DNA from: Pseudooceanicola sp.
GTDB lineage: Bacteria; Pseudomonadota; Alphaproteobacteria; Rhodobacterales; Rhodobacteraceae
Length of the DNA stretch: 64,000 nucleotides
Reading direction: 5' to 3'
Assembly: GCF_029213205.1 (NCBI RefSeq)
Contig: NZ_JARGNH010000002.1
Span: forward strand, 160,505-224,504
The position numbers were made by a program, and so were the translations under genes. Position 1 is the stretch's first letter, and each line of letters starts with the position of its first letter. This document shows, piece by piece, positions 1 to 8,589 of this stretch. Below the pieces are notes generated by a model. It saw nothing but the letters and a program-made list of their open reading frames with translations. It did no database searches and was not told the origin of the DNA.

Positions 1-34
1 GCAAACGCGCGGGGCTCCGGCCGCGCGCTTTTTC
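1..34. terminator. GC-rich hairpin with T run at window edge
   Basis: Inverted repeat CGCGCGG / CCGCGCG (positions 6-12 and 21-27) followed by TTTTT. It looks like an intrinsic terminator for a plus-strand gene that ends before the window. It also sits just past the 3' end of the minus-strand DUF2161 gene, but the T run is weaker in that direction. Confidence 0.6.
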
Positions 35-43
35 ATTTGCGCC

Positions 44-739
44 CTATTCTTTGTCCGGCAACGCGTCGCCCCAGTCCTTCAGGCCCTGACGCCCGGCGAT
101 TGTCAGCCGGTAAACCCCACGCTCCACGCGTTCGAACCAGCCATAGTGATCATCCGCCATAATCCGCGTCGCGGTCGGCACCCCGGCGGATTTTGCAACG
201 ATGCTGCCCCGCTCGGCCCCGGCAACCGCCAGATACTGGGCGCAGCGCAGCGCATCCTGGCGATAGCTGGTGACGATTCCATGCCGGGTGGCGCCACCGT
301 CATTGGGATCCCCGGCCCGGCGCGCCCATTCGCGCAACAGACGCTGCTTGCGCGGCTTGGATTTGCGCGGGCTGTAGGGGCCGGGATCGCAGAGCACCTC
401 AACCTGACCATCGCCGGGGCGGACATGGATCAGCCCCAGCCCCAGGCGTCGGCAGAGCGCCACCTCGGCGGCCAGCGCCTTGCGCCCCTTCTTTGGCTTT
501 GGTACCGCCAGATAGACCAGATCGCTGATTGATTGCCGCGCCACGCCCTGATGCAGCAGCGACAGGGTGAACCCGGTCTTCAACTCGATCAGCAACGGTT
601 CATCCGGCGTATCGGGGGCCAGCGCCATCACGTCTGCGGCGCCGACCTCGCCCTTGACGACATAGCCGCGCGCCTCAAGCCAGGCTTTCACCGGCGCGTA
701 GAGATCGGTTTCTTTCTGCGTGATCCTGTGCTTGGCCAT
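44..739 (-). CDS. DUF2161 family PD-(D/E)XK-type putative phosphodiesterase
   Basis: A 231-residue protein resembling the DUF2161 (COG5482) family, predicted nuclease-like proteins of unknown substrate. The N-terminal half carries a plausible PD-(D/E)XK core: an Asp in GAAD (about residue 36), then the E-L-K triad in LIELKTG (residues 52-54). The C-terminal 60 residues look like a winged-helix segment (GSIVAKSAGVPTATRIM, then YRLTIAGRQGL). A GTG codon lies directly before the chosen ATG; I prefer the ATG. It is divergent from the pyrophosphatase gene. The family assignment is from memory of the motif pattern; the biological role is unknown. Confidence 0.8.
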   Translation of the reverse strand: MAKHRITQKETDLYAPVKAWLEARGYVVKGEVGAADVMALAPDTPDEPLLIELKTGFTLSLLHQGVARQSISDLVYLAVPKPKKGRKALAAEVALCRRLGLGLIHVRPGDGQVEVLCDPGPYSPRKSKPRKQRLLREWARRAGDPNDGGATRHGIVTSYRQDALRCAQYLAVAGAERGSIVAKSAGVPTATRIMADDHYGWFERVERGVYRLTIAGRQGLKDWGDALPDKE

Positions 740-877
740 CACCCACCCTGCCCTTGCCCCGGCCTAACCGAGGCGGCGTTCAGAATCCACCATGCAACCG
801 CAGCATTCGGGCGGGTGACAAGACGCAATACCGCCGCTATACCGCGCGCAATCGCGCAATTGAATGGATCCCGCAAC

Positions 878-1798
878 ATGACGATCAAGGTTTTCGGCCA
901 CAAATCCCCCGACACTGATTCCATCGGCTCGCCGCTGATCTGGGCCTGGTATCTGAGCGAGATACGCGGCACCAAGGCCGAGGCCAAGCTGCTGGGCGAA
1001 CCCAACACCGAAGCCGCCTTCGTGCTGAAGAAATGGGGCTATCCGCAGCCCGAAATCATCGCCGATGTCGGCGCGGGCGACACCTGCGTGATCGTCGACA
1101 CCAACAACCCCGCCGAATTGCCCGCCGGGATCAATACCGCCGATGTGATCCAGGTCATCGACCATCACAAGCTGGCAGGCGGGCTGGAAACCAAGGGCCC
1201 GATCGACATCACCATCAAGCCGCTGGCCTGTACCGCCACCGTGATGCACGAACTGATGGGGGCCAATGCCGCCAAGATGCCCGACAGCATTAAGGGGCTG
1301 ATGCTGTCCTGCATCCTGTCGGACACGCTGGAATTCCGCTCGCCCACCACCACCGATCAGGACCGGGCGCTGGCCACAAGGCTGGCCGATGACCTGGGCA
1401 TCGACATCGCCGCCTACGCGACCGAGATGTTTGAAGCGAAATCCGACATTTCAGCGTTTTCGGATGCCGAATTGCTGCGCATGGACAGCAAGGAATACGT
1501 GGTCGATGGCACCAAGTTCCGGGTGTCGGTGCTGGAAACCACCGCGCCCAAGATCGTGCTCGACCGCAAGGCGTCGCTGATCGAGAGCATGGCCAAGGTT
1601 GCCGCCGAGGACGGCGTCGATCAGGTGCTGCTGTTCGTGATCGATATCCTGCAAGAACAGGCGACGCTGCTGGTGCCCAACGCTCTGGTGAAATCCCTGG
1701 CCGAGAACAGCTTTGGCGTGCCGGTCACCGGTGACAGCGTGATCCTGCCCGGGGTGATGAGCCGCAAGAAACAGATCATCCCGTCGCTGAAGCTCTGA
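878..1798 (+). CDS. ppaC: manganese-dependent inorganic pyrophosphatase (family II)
   Basis: A 306-residue cytoplasmic enzyme hydrolysing pyrophosphate to two phosphates. DHH-family signatures are clear: GHKSPDTDS (His8, Asp12, Asp14), Asp74 in IVDTNN, and the DHH motif IDHHK (Asp95-His96-His97). The C-terminal DHHA2 part ends with the substrate-binding SRKKQ segment. Length fits family II (about 300-310 residues). The frame stays open upstream to 533, but ATG 878 starts exactly at the conserved MTIKVFGHKSPDTDS, so the upstream extension is rejected. A perfect hairpin terminator follows the stop. Confidence 0.93.
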   Translation: MTIKVFGHKSPDTDSIGSPLIWAWYLSEIRGTKAEAKLLGEPNTEAAFVLKKWGYPQPEIIADVGAGDTCVIVDTNNPAELPAGINTADVIQVIDHHKLAGGLETKGPIDITIKPLACTATVMHELMGANAAKMPDSIKGLMLSCILSDTLEFRSPTTTDQDRALATRLADDLGIDIAAYATEMFEAKSDISAFSDAELLRMDSKEYVVDGTKFRVSVLETTAPKIVLDRKASLIESMAKVAAEDGVDQVLLFVIDILQEQATLLVPNALVKSLAENSFGVPVTGDSVILPGVMSRKKQIIPSLKL

Positions 1799-1815
1799 TT
1801 GCCTTACCGGCTTGC

Positions 1816-1855
1816 GATGAAGAAAAGGCGCCCAATCGGGCGCCTTTTCTTCATC
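1816..1855. terminator. bidirectional intrinsic terminator
   Basis: A perfect 18-bp inverted repeat (1816-1833 and 1838-1855) around a 4-base AATC loop, with A-rich and T-rich arms (GAAGAAAAGG / CCTTTTCTTC). It lies between the convergent pyrophosphatase and SDR genes and can serve both strands. Confidence 0.85.
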
Positions 1856-1901
1856 CGCGACCTGGCGACTTCGCAAGGCCCGCCCCGCCGGTGATTTCAA
1901 C

Positions 1902-2702
1902 TCAATACGAAATCATCCCCGGTCGCCCGCCGGTCGCGGTGATCACCTCGCCGTTGATCGCCGAGGACAGCGGCGAGGCGAGGAAAGCGACGATATTCGC
2001 CATATCCTCGGCCGAGGGCACCGTGCCGTTGAGGGTGTTCGCCGCCATATCCGCCAGCACCGCGTCAAAGCTGCGGCCCTGCTCCTGCGCGCGCGCCGCC
2101 AGCATCGCGTCGACATTTTCCGTGCGCGTCATCCCCGGATGCAGCACCGAGGTTGTCACCCCGGTCCCGGCCAGATCGGCGGCGAGGTTTTTCGACATCG
2201 CCACCACCCCGGCGTTGCGGATCGCGCCGACCATGTCGCCGGGGCGATACATGCCGGTGCCGGAGATCGAGATGATCCGCCCCCAGCCCTGCGCCACCAT
2301 CCCCGGCATGACCGCCTGGGCGGCGCGCAGATAGCCCATCACCTTGACGTTCATATGCGCCTCGAGATGGGCCTGGGTGACCTCGCCCGAGCGGGGCGGG
2401 CGTTTCTGCCCGGCGGGGGCTGCGGCGGAATTGACCAGAATGTCGATGCCGCCCAGATCGGCGATCACCGCCGCCGCCATCACTGGCACTGCGGTATCCG
2501 AGCCGGTGTCGCAGGGCGCGGCGATGGCCTGCGTGCCAAATTCCGCCGTGACCGCTGCAGCCGCCGCCTTGGCCGCCGCGACATCGCGCCCGACCAGTGC
2601 GACCGCCACGCCCTCAGCCGCCAGCGTTCGCGCAACGGCAAGCCCGATGCCACGGCTGCCGCCGGTGATCAGCGCGCGTTTGCCCTTCAACTGCAGTTCC
2701 AT
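1902..2702 (-). CDS. SDR family protein with degenerate catalytic motif
   Basis: A 266-residue protein with short-chain dehydrogenase/reductase fold signatures: the Rossmann motif TGGSRGIG (residues 13-20), NSAA (91-94) in place of NNAG, the structural Asn in MNVKV (118), HPG (188-190), and a C-terminal GEVITATGGR. When the segment after IISISG is aligned on the conserved SK(N/S)LA, the catalytic YxxxK becomes GAIRN: Gly159 replaces Tyr and Asn163 replaces Lys. It probably binds a nucleotide cofactor, but standard SDR catalysis is doubtful. It is divergent from an MFS transporter gene. The substrate is unknown. Confidence 0.85.
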   Translation of the reverse strand: MELQLKGKRALITGGSRGIGLAVARTLAAEGVAVALVGRDVAAAKAAAAAVTAEFGTQAIAAPCDTGSDTAVPVMAAAVIADLGGIDILVNSAAAPAGQKRPPRSGEVTQAHLEAHMNVKVMGYLRAAQAVMPGMVAQGWGRIISISGTGMYRPGDMVGAIRNAGVVAMSKNLAADLAGTGVTTSVLHPGMTRTENVDAMLAARAQEQGRSFDAVLADMAANTLNGTVPSAEDMANIVAFLASPLSSAINGEVITATGGRPGMISY

Positions 2703-2826
2703 AGCCTGTCTCCCTCACGTTACCCGGCAAGGATGACGTGCGCCGGGCAAAGCGCAACCCCGCGCGGCACAGCCGGCGCCTGCTGCGCCCCTTGACCTTG
2801 GTCCGGCGCGCAAGGTCTATGACGCC

Positions 2827-4023
2827 ATGACGACCACATCCCCCATTGCAGAGCGCAGCAATTTTGTCCTGGTGCTGGCGCTCTACGGCGCCGGGCTGGG
2901 CGCGGCGGCGCAATATGGCAAGGCCAGCGTGCTGTTCCCGCTGCTGCGCGACGCCTATCCGCAGGCCGGTGCCGGGCTGGGGCTGGTGGTGTCGGGCATC
3001 GGCATGCTGGGCATCGTCTTTGGCCTGACCGCCGGGCTGGTGGTGGCGCGGCTGGGGTTTCGACGGTTGCTGCTGGGGGCCCTTGTGTTCGGTGCGGCGA
3101 TGTCGGCGCTGCAATCCGGCCTGCCGCCGCTGCCACTGATGATCGCCGCCCGGATTGCCGAAGGCCTGTCGCATCTGGTCATCGTGGTCGCCGCACCAAC
3201 CCTGATCGCGCAGGTCTCGGCGCCGCGCCACCGGGCGATGACCCTGACCCTGTGGAGCACGTTTTTCGGGGTGTCTTTCGCGGTACTGGCCTGGGTCGGA
3301 CAACCTTTTGCCCTGCGCCATGGCCCCGGCGCGCTGTTCTTGGCCCATGCCGGTTACCTGCTGGCGATGGCGGTGATCCTGGCGATCGGCCTGCCGCGCC
3401 AGCGCCACCTGCCCGCCGGTCCGCGCCTGACCCCCGCCGCCCTGATGCGCCAGCATCTGCGCATCTATCGCTCGCCCCGGATTGCGGCACCGGCGCTGGG
3501 CTGGCTGTTCTACACGCTGGGCTATGTGGCATTGGTCACGGTGCTGCCGGATTTCGTCGCGCCAGATCAGCGCAGCCTGGTCACCGGCGCGATGCCGCTG
3601 GCCGGAATGGTGGTGTCGATGACCCTCGGCGTGGTGCTGGTCAATCGCTTTGGCCCGGTGCCGGTGGTTCTGAGCGGGTTTTTTCTGGCGGTACCGGTGG
3701 CCCTGGCGCTGGGGTTCAGCGGGGTCAACCCGATGTTGGCCATCGCCCTGATCGCCTGCCTCGGGCTGGTGCAGGGCGCCAGCTTTGCCGCAGTGCCGCA
3801 GTTGAACCGGGGCGCCGAGGCGCAGGCCGAAGCGAATGGCGCCATGGCGCAGATGGGCAATCTGGGCAACTCGCTGGGCACCCCAATCCTGCTGGCCGCA
3901 ACCAGCGCCTTTGGTCTGGCCGGGCTGACCGGATTTGCCATGCTCTGTTTCGCCGCCGGCGGCGCGGTGCATCTGGTGTTGGCCGCCGCGCGCCGCGTTG
4001 CCCCCGATACGGCAGAGGGTTAG
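2827..4023 (+). CDS. MFS transporter
   Basis: A 398-residue, very hydrophobic protein with about 12 membrane segments and the usual two six-helix halves around a central basic loop (GLPRQRHLPAGPRLTPAALMRQHLRIYRSPR). An MFS-like glycine-rich helix with a following VVARLGFRR loop (about residues 70-85) fits motif A. It starts at ATG 2827, is followed after 31 bp by the VOC protein gene, and is divergent from the degenerate SDR. A drug or metabolite exporter is likely; the substrate cannot be read from the sequence. Confidence 0.85.
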   Translation: MTTTSPIAERSNFVLVLALYGAGLGAAAQYGKASVLFPLLRDAYPQAGAGLGLVVSGIGMLGIVFGLTAGLVVARLGFRRLLLGALVFGAAMSALQSGLPPLPLMIAARIAEGLSHLVIVVAAPTLIAQVSAPRHRAMTLTLWSTFFGVSFAVLAWVGQPFALRHGPGALFLAHAGYLLAMAVILAIGLPRQRHLPAGPRLTPAALMRQHLRIYRSPRIAAPALGWLFYTLGYVALVTVLPDFVAPDQRSLVTGAMPLAGMVVSMTLGVVLVNRFGPVPVVLSGFFLAVPVALALGFSGVNPMLAIALIACLGLVQGASFAAVPQLNRGAEAQAEANGAMAQMGNLGNSLGTPILLAATSAFGLAGLTGFAMLCFAAGGAVHLVLAAARRVAPDTAEG

Positions 4024-4054
4024 GATCGCGGCGCCCCCAAGGAGAGCCAATCCG

Positions 4055-4432
4055 ATGATCACGCATATCGACCATATCATTCTGGTCACCCCGGATATCG
4101 AGGGCATCGTCGCCTTTTACGCCCGGGTGTTGAAGATGGCGCCGCAAACCCTGGCCAGCGGCCAGCGCGCCCTCGACTTTGGCCAACAACGAATCGCCCT
4201 GCGCACCCCCGACGAGGTGCTGCACGATCACGCCGCCGTCGGTGCCTGCAACCTCTGCCTGATCAGCGACTGGCCGATGGATGAGGTGGTCGCGCATCTG
4301 CGCGCCGAAGATGTACACATCGATATCGGCCCGGTCGCGCGTGACGGCGCAATGGGCCCGCTGTTGTCGGTCTATTTCTCCGATCCCGATGGCAATCTGA
4401 TTGAAGTTTCGCAGCCACTGCCCCGCCGATAA
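4055..4432 (+). CDS. VOC family (glyoxalase/dioxygenase fold) protein
   Basis: A 125-residue single-domain vicinal-oxygen-chelate protein. The first strand MITHIDHIILVTPDIE carries the usual metal-ligand His (HIDH), and the C-terminal SVYFSDPDGNLIEVSQ carries the family's DPDGN and terminal Glu. The frame is open from 3935, but ATG 4055 follows an AAGGAG ribosome site and begins at the conserved domain edge. It probably shares a transcript with the upstream MFS gene. It could be a lyase, an isomerase or a resistance protein; the substrate is not deducible. Confidence 0.85.
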   Translation: MITHIDHIILVTPDIEGIVAFYARVLKMAPQTLASGQRALDFGQQRIALRTPDEVLHDHAAVGACNLCLISDWPMDEVVAHLRAEDVHIDIGPVARDGAMGPLLSVYFSDPDGNLIEVSQPLPRR

Positions 4433-4462
4433 CCCGCCCTTACCCGCCCTTGAAGGATCAGC

Positions 4463-5335
4463 ATGACCCGTATCATCTCTGCCCTCGATGAAGTTTCCGA
4501 CCGCTACGAGGCCCTGTTTGTCGATCTCTGGGGCTGTGTGCATGACGGGATAAAGGCCCTGCCCGAAGCGGTCGCCGCGTTGCAGGCCTATCGCCGCACT
4601 GGCGGGGCAGTGGTGCTGGTCACCAATTCACCGCGCCCGCGCGCCTCGGTCGAACAACAACTGGACCAGTTCGGCGTCGCCCGCGACGCCTGGGACGTGA
4701 TGGCCACCAGCGGCGACAGCGCCCGTGCCGCAATGTTTCGCGGGGTGGTCGGCACCCAGGTCTATTACATGGGCGATAAGGACGATGCCGGGTTCTTTGA
4801 GCCGCTGAAGATCCTCACCGACCCGGCGCCGATCGCCAAGGTGCCGCTGGAGCAGGCCACGGGCATCGTTTGCCTTGGTCCGTTCGATCCGATGGCCGAT
4901 CCGGCCGCCGCGCGTCCCGATCTGCTCTATGCCAAGCAGAAGGGGCTGAAACTGCTCTGCGCCAATCCCGATATTGTGGTGGACCGGGGCAGCCGCCGCG
5001 AGTGGTGTGCAGGGGCGATTGCCCAGCTTTATACCGAGATGGGCGGCGAGAGCCTGTATTTCGGCAAGCCGCATCCGCCGATCTATGATCTGGCGCGGCT
5101 GCGACTGGCCGGATTGGGCCGCGACGTGCCGCCCGACTCGGTGCTTTGCATCGGCGATGGCATCGGCACCGACATCCGTGGCGCCCTGGGTGAGGATTAC
5201 GATTCGCTGTTCATCACCGGCGGCCTCGCCGCCGAAGAGACCGGCACCGAGGCTCATCCCACCTCGGATTCCCTGCAAGCCTTTATGAAAAAAGAAGAAG
5301 TGAGCCCAACCTATGCAATTGGCAAACTCCGCTGA
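4463..5335 (+). CDS. TIGR01459-type HAD superfamily hydrolase (class IIA)
   Basis: A 290-residue protein of the HAD-IIA type. Motif I is ALFVDLWGCVHDG (nucleophile Asp21), motif II is LVTNSPRPRAS, and the acidic motif IV is CIGDGIGTDIRGA near residue 230. This is the NagD/4-nitrophenylphosphatase-like architecture typical of the TIGR01459 family in alphaproteobacteria. The ribosome site GAAGGA precedes ATG. It lies 30 bp after the VOC gene on the same strand. A phosphatase is the expected activity; the in vivo substrate is unknown. Confidence 0.88.
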   Translation: MTRIISALDEVSDRYEALFVDLWGCVHDGIKALPEAVAALQAYRRTGGAVVLVTNSPRPRASVEQQLDQFGVARDAWDVMATSGDSARAAMFRGVVGTQVYYMGDKDDAGFFEPLKILTDPAPIAKVPLEQATGIVCLGPFDPMADPAAARPDLLYAKQKGLKLLCANPDIVVDRGSRREWCAGAIAQLYTEMGGESLYFGKPHPPIYDLARLRLAGLGRDVPPDSVLCIGDGIGTDIRGALGEDYDSLFITGGLAAEETGTEAHPTSDSLQAFMKKEEVSPTYAIGKLR

Positions 5336-5399
5336 GATCAGATTAGGGGTTGATTTTCTGCGTCTGCAAAGTAATTAAGTTGCTCTAACGGTCGCGCAG

Positions 5400-5422
5400 G
5401 CGTCCGATAATTACCCGGACGC
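5400..5422. promoter_or_regulatory. hairpin in the leader of the MaoC gene
   Basis: GCGTCCG (5400-5406) pairs with CGGACGC (5416-5422) about 20 bases before the start of the MaoC-family gene and just upstream of its GGAGGG ribosome site. It may influence translation or be the foot of an operator. There is no T run, so it is not a clear terminator. The 13-base string GCGCAGGCGTCCG recurs at 38645-38657. Confidence 0.35.
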
Positions 5423-5441
5423 GCAACCCTGGAGGGCCCGA

Positions 5442-5885
5442 ATGTTGGACAACTTGCCCCGCGGCACGATCTGCATCGAAGATATCGAGATGGGGATGAC
5501 CCGCCATCTGCGCAAAGCCGTGACCGACCGCGATATCGAAATGTTTGCCGAAGTCTCGACCGACCATAACCCGGTGCATCTGGACGACGCTTACGCCCAG
5601 GATACGATTTTCGAGGGTCGCATTGCCCATGGCATGCTGACCGCCGGGCTGATTTCGGCGGTGATCGGCGAACAACTTCCTGGTCATGGCACTGTCTATA
5701 TGGGCCAGACCCTGAAATTCCTCGGCCCGGTGCGCCCCGGCGATACAGTTCTGGCCGAGGTCGAGGTGGTGGGCATCGATCACGCCAAACGCCGGGTGCA
5801 GCTGAACACCCGCTGCCTGGTGAATGGCAAGAAGGTCCTGATCGGCGAAGCCACGGTGCTGGCGCCGTCGCGCAAATTCGACTGA
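5442..5885 (+). CDS. MaoC family dehydratase ((R)-specific enoyl-CoA hydratase-like)
   Basis: A 147-residue single-hotdog protein. The hydratase-2 catalytic signature is visible as STDHNPVHLDDAYA (Asp41, His46), followed by GRIAHGMLTAGLIS, the hallmark of PhaJ/MaoC enoyl-CoA hydratases. Expected reaction: hydration of trans-2-enoyl-CoA to (R)-3-hydroxyacyl-CoA, linking beta-oxidation to polyhydroxyalkanoate or other acyl-CoA pathways. The GGAGGG ribosome site is well placed. It stands alone between the HAD hydrolase and ribF. Confidence 0.88.
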   Translation: MLDNLPRGTICIEDIEMGMTRHLRKAVTDRDIEMFAEVSTDHNPVHLDDAYAQDTIFEGRIAHGMLTAGLISAVIGEQLPGHGTVYMGQTLKFLGPVRPGDTVLAEVEVVGIDHAKRRVQLNTRCLVNGKKVLIGEATVLAPSRKFD

Positions 5886-5983
5886 GTCGGCGCAGATGAC
5901 TGCGACGGTTTCGGTTTATAACCCCTGATTCGCCCCCGATACCGGCTTGCGCCGCCCTGCGGCTGCGGCTACCCCTTCGCCCC

Positions 5984-6922
5984 ATGCGGATCGTGCGCGA
6001 CTATACCTTTGTCTCATCAGCTGATCGCGGCGCCAGCGCCGCCATTGGCAATTTCGATGGTGTTCACCTCGGCCATCAGGCGGTGATCGACCTGGCCCGC
6101 AAGGCCGGGGACGAGATCGGCGCGCCGCTGGCGGTGATGACGTTTGAGCCGCATCCCCGGCAGGTCTTTGCCCCGGATGCGCCGCCCTTCCGGCTGACCG
6201 GTGCCGCCGCACGGGCGCATCGGCTGGAAAAGCTGGGCGTCGATCTGCTCTATGAGTTGAATTTCAACCGCACCCTGGCGGGTTTCTCGCCGCAGGATTT
6301 TGCCCGCAAGGTGATCGTCGACGGGCTTGGCCTGCGGCATGTGGTGGTCGGCGCCGATTTCCATTTCGGCAAGGCACGGGCTGGCGATGCCGATGCGCTG
6401 CAAGCCTTCGGTGCCGAAATGGGTTTTGGGGTCACTGTGGCCAAGTTGCTGGAAGGGAACGGGATCCGGGTGTCCTCGACCGCGATCCGCACCGCTCTCA
6501 GCGACGGGCGGCCACGCGACGCCGCCGCGATGCTGGGTCATTGGCACCGGGTCGAAGGCCCGGTGGTGCGCGGCGACCAACGCGGTCGCGACCTCGGTTT
6601 TCCGACCGCGAACATGTCGATCGACGGGCTGCACCAGCCAAAATTCGGCGTCTATGCGGTGTTCGTCGACGTGCTCGACGGGCCCCATCGGGGCAGCTAT
6701 CGCGGCGCCGCCTCTCTGGGGCTGCGGCCGCAATTCGATGGCGCGGCGCCCAATCTGGAAACCTATATCTTTGACTTCAAGGGCGACCTCTATGGCACGC
6801 CGATCTCGGTGGCGCTGGTCGAGTTTCTGCGCCCGGAACTGAAATTCGACTCTCTGGACGGGCTGATTGCCCAGATGGACAGCGATTGCGCCCGGGCCCG
6901 GGCGATCCTGGCCGCCGAATGA
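5984..6922 (+). CDS. ribF: bifunctional riboflavin kinase / FAD synthetase
   Basis: A 312-residue cytoplasmic enzyme making FMN and then FAD from riboflavin. The N-terminal nucleotidyltransferase domain shows GNFDGVHLGHQ (His28, His31) and later SSTAIR. The C-terminal riboflavin kinase domain begins near residue 185 with VEGPVVRGDQRGRDLGFPTANM and continues through the Y-G-A-S-L-G-x-R-P segment. Length is normal. Its stop overlaps the start of the next gene as ATGA, indicating translational coupling. Confidence 0.95.
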   Translation: MRIVRDYTFVSSADRGASAAIGNFDGVHLGHQAVIDLARKAGDEIGAPLAVMTFEPHPRQVFAPDAPPFRLTGAAARAHRLEKLGVDLLYELNFNRTLAGFSPQDFARKVIVDGLGLRHVVVGADFHFGKARAGDADALQAFGAEMGFGVTVAKLLEGNGIRVSSTAIRTALSDGRPRDAAAMLGHWHRVEGPVVRGDQRGRDLGFPTANMSIDGLHQPKFGVYAVFVDVLDGPHRGSYRGAASLGLRPQFDGAAPNLETYIFDFKGDLYGTPISVALVEFLRPELKFDSLDGLIAQMDSDCARARAILAAE

Positions 6923-7395
6923 GCCGGGATGATCCGATCGACCGCAGCGGACTCAGGGATCGTTATTGGGAAACCACACCGCTCGACCGGATGACCCAGC
7001 GGGAATGGGAAGCGCTCTGTGACGGCTGCGGCAAATGCTGCCTGAACAAACTGGAGGACGAAGAAACCGGCGAGGTGGCGCTGACCCGGGTCGCCTGCCG
7101 CCTGTTTGATGACACCACCTGCAAATGCGCCCAATACCCGATCCGCCAGCAATTCGTGCCCGAATGCATCACCCTGCGCCCGCAGGAAATTGATCGCCAT
7201 CTCTACTGGCTGCCGCAGACCTGCGCCTATCGGCTGCGCCACGAGGGCCGCCCGCTCTATGACTGGCATCCGCTGATATCGGGCAATGCCGACAGCGTGC
7301 ATGACGCCGGGGTGTCGATGCTCAGCCGCACCGTCCCGGAATATGAAATCGACGAAGACGATTGGGAAGATCACATCATCGAGGAGCCGCTCTGA
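6919..7395 (+). CDS. YcgN family cysteine-cluster protein
   Basis: A 158-residue protein of the UPF0260/YcgN family (CxxCxxCC zinc/iron-chelating type). The cluster CDGCGKCC (Cys34, 37, 40, 41) is followed by Cys60, Cys68, Cys70 (TTCKC), Cys83 and Cys102, enough for one or more metal sites. The start ATG at 6919 overlaps the ribF stop, and the stop shares one base with the following threonine aldolase gene, so ribF-ycgN-ltaE are read as one coupled operon. The molecular function of the family is unknown. Confidence 0.9.
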   Translation: MSRDDPIDRSGLRDRYWETTPLDRMTQREWEALCDGCGKCCLNKLEDEETGEVALTRVACRLFDDTTCKCAQYPIRQQFVPECITLRPQEIDRHLYWLPQTCAYRLRHEGRPLYDWHPLISGNADSVHDAGVSMLSRTVPEYEIDEDDWEDHIIEEPL

Positions 7396-8444
7396 TGCAG
7401 TTCAGATCCGACAATTACGGCCCCGCCCATCCCGAGGTGATGCAGGCGGTGATGGACGCCAATCAGGGCTATGACGTGTCTTACGGCGATGACGCCCCGA
7501 TGCAGCAGGTGCGCGCCCAGATCCGCGAGATTTTCGAGGCGCCGGAAGCGGCGGTCTATCTGGTTGCCACCGGCACCGCCGCGAATGCACTGGCACTGGC
7601 GACGCTGGCCCGCCCCTGGCAGAGCCTGTTCTGCACCCCCGAGGCGCATATCGCCACCGACGAATGCAACGCGCCGGAATTCTACAGCGGTGGTGCCAAG
7701 CTGACCCTGGTCGGCGCCGGTGACAAGATGGACGCCGAGACCCTTCGGGCGGTGATCGCCCCCTTTGAGGCCCGCGGCGTGCATGGCGCCCAGCGTGGCC
7801 CGGTCAGCCTCACCCAGACCACCGAGCTGGGGCGCTGCTACACCCAGGCCGAGGTTGCCGCGATTGCCGATGTGGCGCATGACTTCGGCCAGCCGCTCTA
7901 TATGGATGGCGCGCGGCTGGCCAATGCGATTGCGGCGCTGGGCTGTAGCCCCGCCGACCTGACCCATCGCGCCGGGGTTGACGCGCTGAGCCTTGGCGGC
8001 ACCAAGAACGGCTGCCTCGGGGTCGAAGCGGTGGTGTTTTTTAACCCCGCCCGGGCCTGGGAATTCGAACTGCGCCGCAAACGCGGTGGGCATCTGTTTT
8101 CCAAGAACCGGTTCCTGGCGGCACAGATGCAGGCCTATCTCAGTGACGGGCTCTGGCTGCGCAGCGCCGCCGCCGCCAATGCCAATTGCGCCCGGCTGGC
8201 CGAGGGGCTGCGCCCGGTGCCAGGGGTGACGTTCCTGCATGAGCCCGATGCGAATGCGCTGTTCGTGCGGATGCCCCGGGCGATGCACCGGCGGCTGCGG
8301 GCGGCGGGTGGCCACTATTACCTCTGGGATGCGGAAGAGGCGGATCTGGCCCGCGAAGGTGGTCCGGTCCTGGCCCGGATGGTGTGCGATTGGTCGCTGC
8401 CGGTGGCAGAGATCGACCGGTTTGTGGCGCTGGCGGCAGCGTAA
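7395..8444 (+). CDS. ltaE: low-specificity L-threonine aldolase
   Basis: A 349-residue PLP enzyme of the beta-eliminating lyase/fold-type I class that cleaves L-threonine or L-allo-threonine to glycine and acetaldehyde. Visible features: RSDNYGPAHPEVM at the N terminus, a VATGTAANALAL cofactor-phosphate loop, the MDGARLANA segment (Asp171, Arg174), and the Schiff-base Lys204 in LSLGGTKNG. The start overlaps the ycgN stop as TGATG, so the longer frame beginning at 7362 is rejected. Confidence 0.9.
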   Translation: MQFRSDNYGPAHPEVMQAVMDANQGYDVSYGDDAPMQQVRAQIREIFEAPEAAVYLVATGTAANALALATLARPWQSLFCTPEAHIATDECNAPEFYSGGAKLTLVGAGDKMDAETLRAVIAPFEARGVHGAQRGPVSLTQTTELGRCYTQAEVAAIADVAHDFGQPLYMDGARLANAIAALGCSPADLTHRAGVDALSLGGTKNGCLGVEAVVFFNPARAWEFELRRKRGGHLFSKNRFLAAQMQAYLSDGLWLRSAAAANANCARLAEGLRPVPGVTFLHEPDANALFVRMPRAMHRRLRAAGGHYYLWDAEEADLAREGGPVLARMVCDWSLPVAEIDRFVALAAA

Positions 8445-8560
8445 ACGGACGGCGCAATCGGGCAGCGCAATCGGGTCGTCTGCGCCGAGCCGGAACCGGC
8501 GGCTCGGCTGGGCGATGTGATTGGGGGGCGGTCTGCCCCCGCCGCGGCTGCGCCGCGACT

Positions 8561-8589
8561 CCCCCGAGGATATTTCAGACCAGAGGAAG
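8561..8589 (+). repeat. intergenic motif CCCCCGAGGATATTTCAGAC...
   Basis: A short motif of the type CCCCGAGGATATTT followed by an AGA/GAAG-rich tail, between the convergent threonine aldolase and hydrolase genes. Related copies are at 42812-42840 (minus), 48761-48783 (plus) and 48932-48954 (minus). I recognise it as resembling a widespread intergenic element of Rhodobacterales genomes; its function is unknown to me. Confidence 0.5.

Noticed and set aside
533-877. An extended N terminus for the pyrophosphatase (open frame from 533)
   Set aside because: The extra 115 residues are antisense to the DUF2161 gene and precede the conserved first strand; ATG 878 matches the family start.
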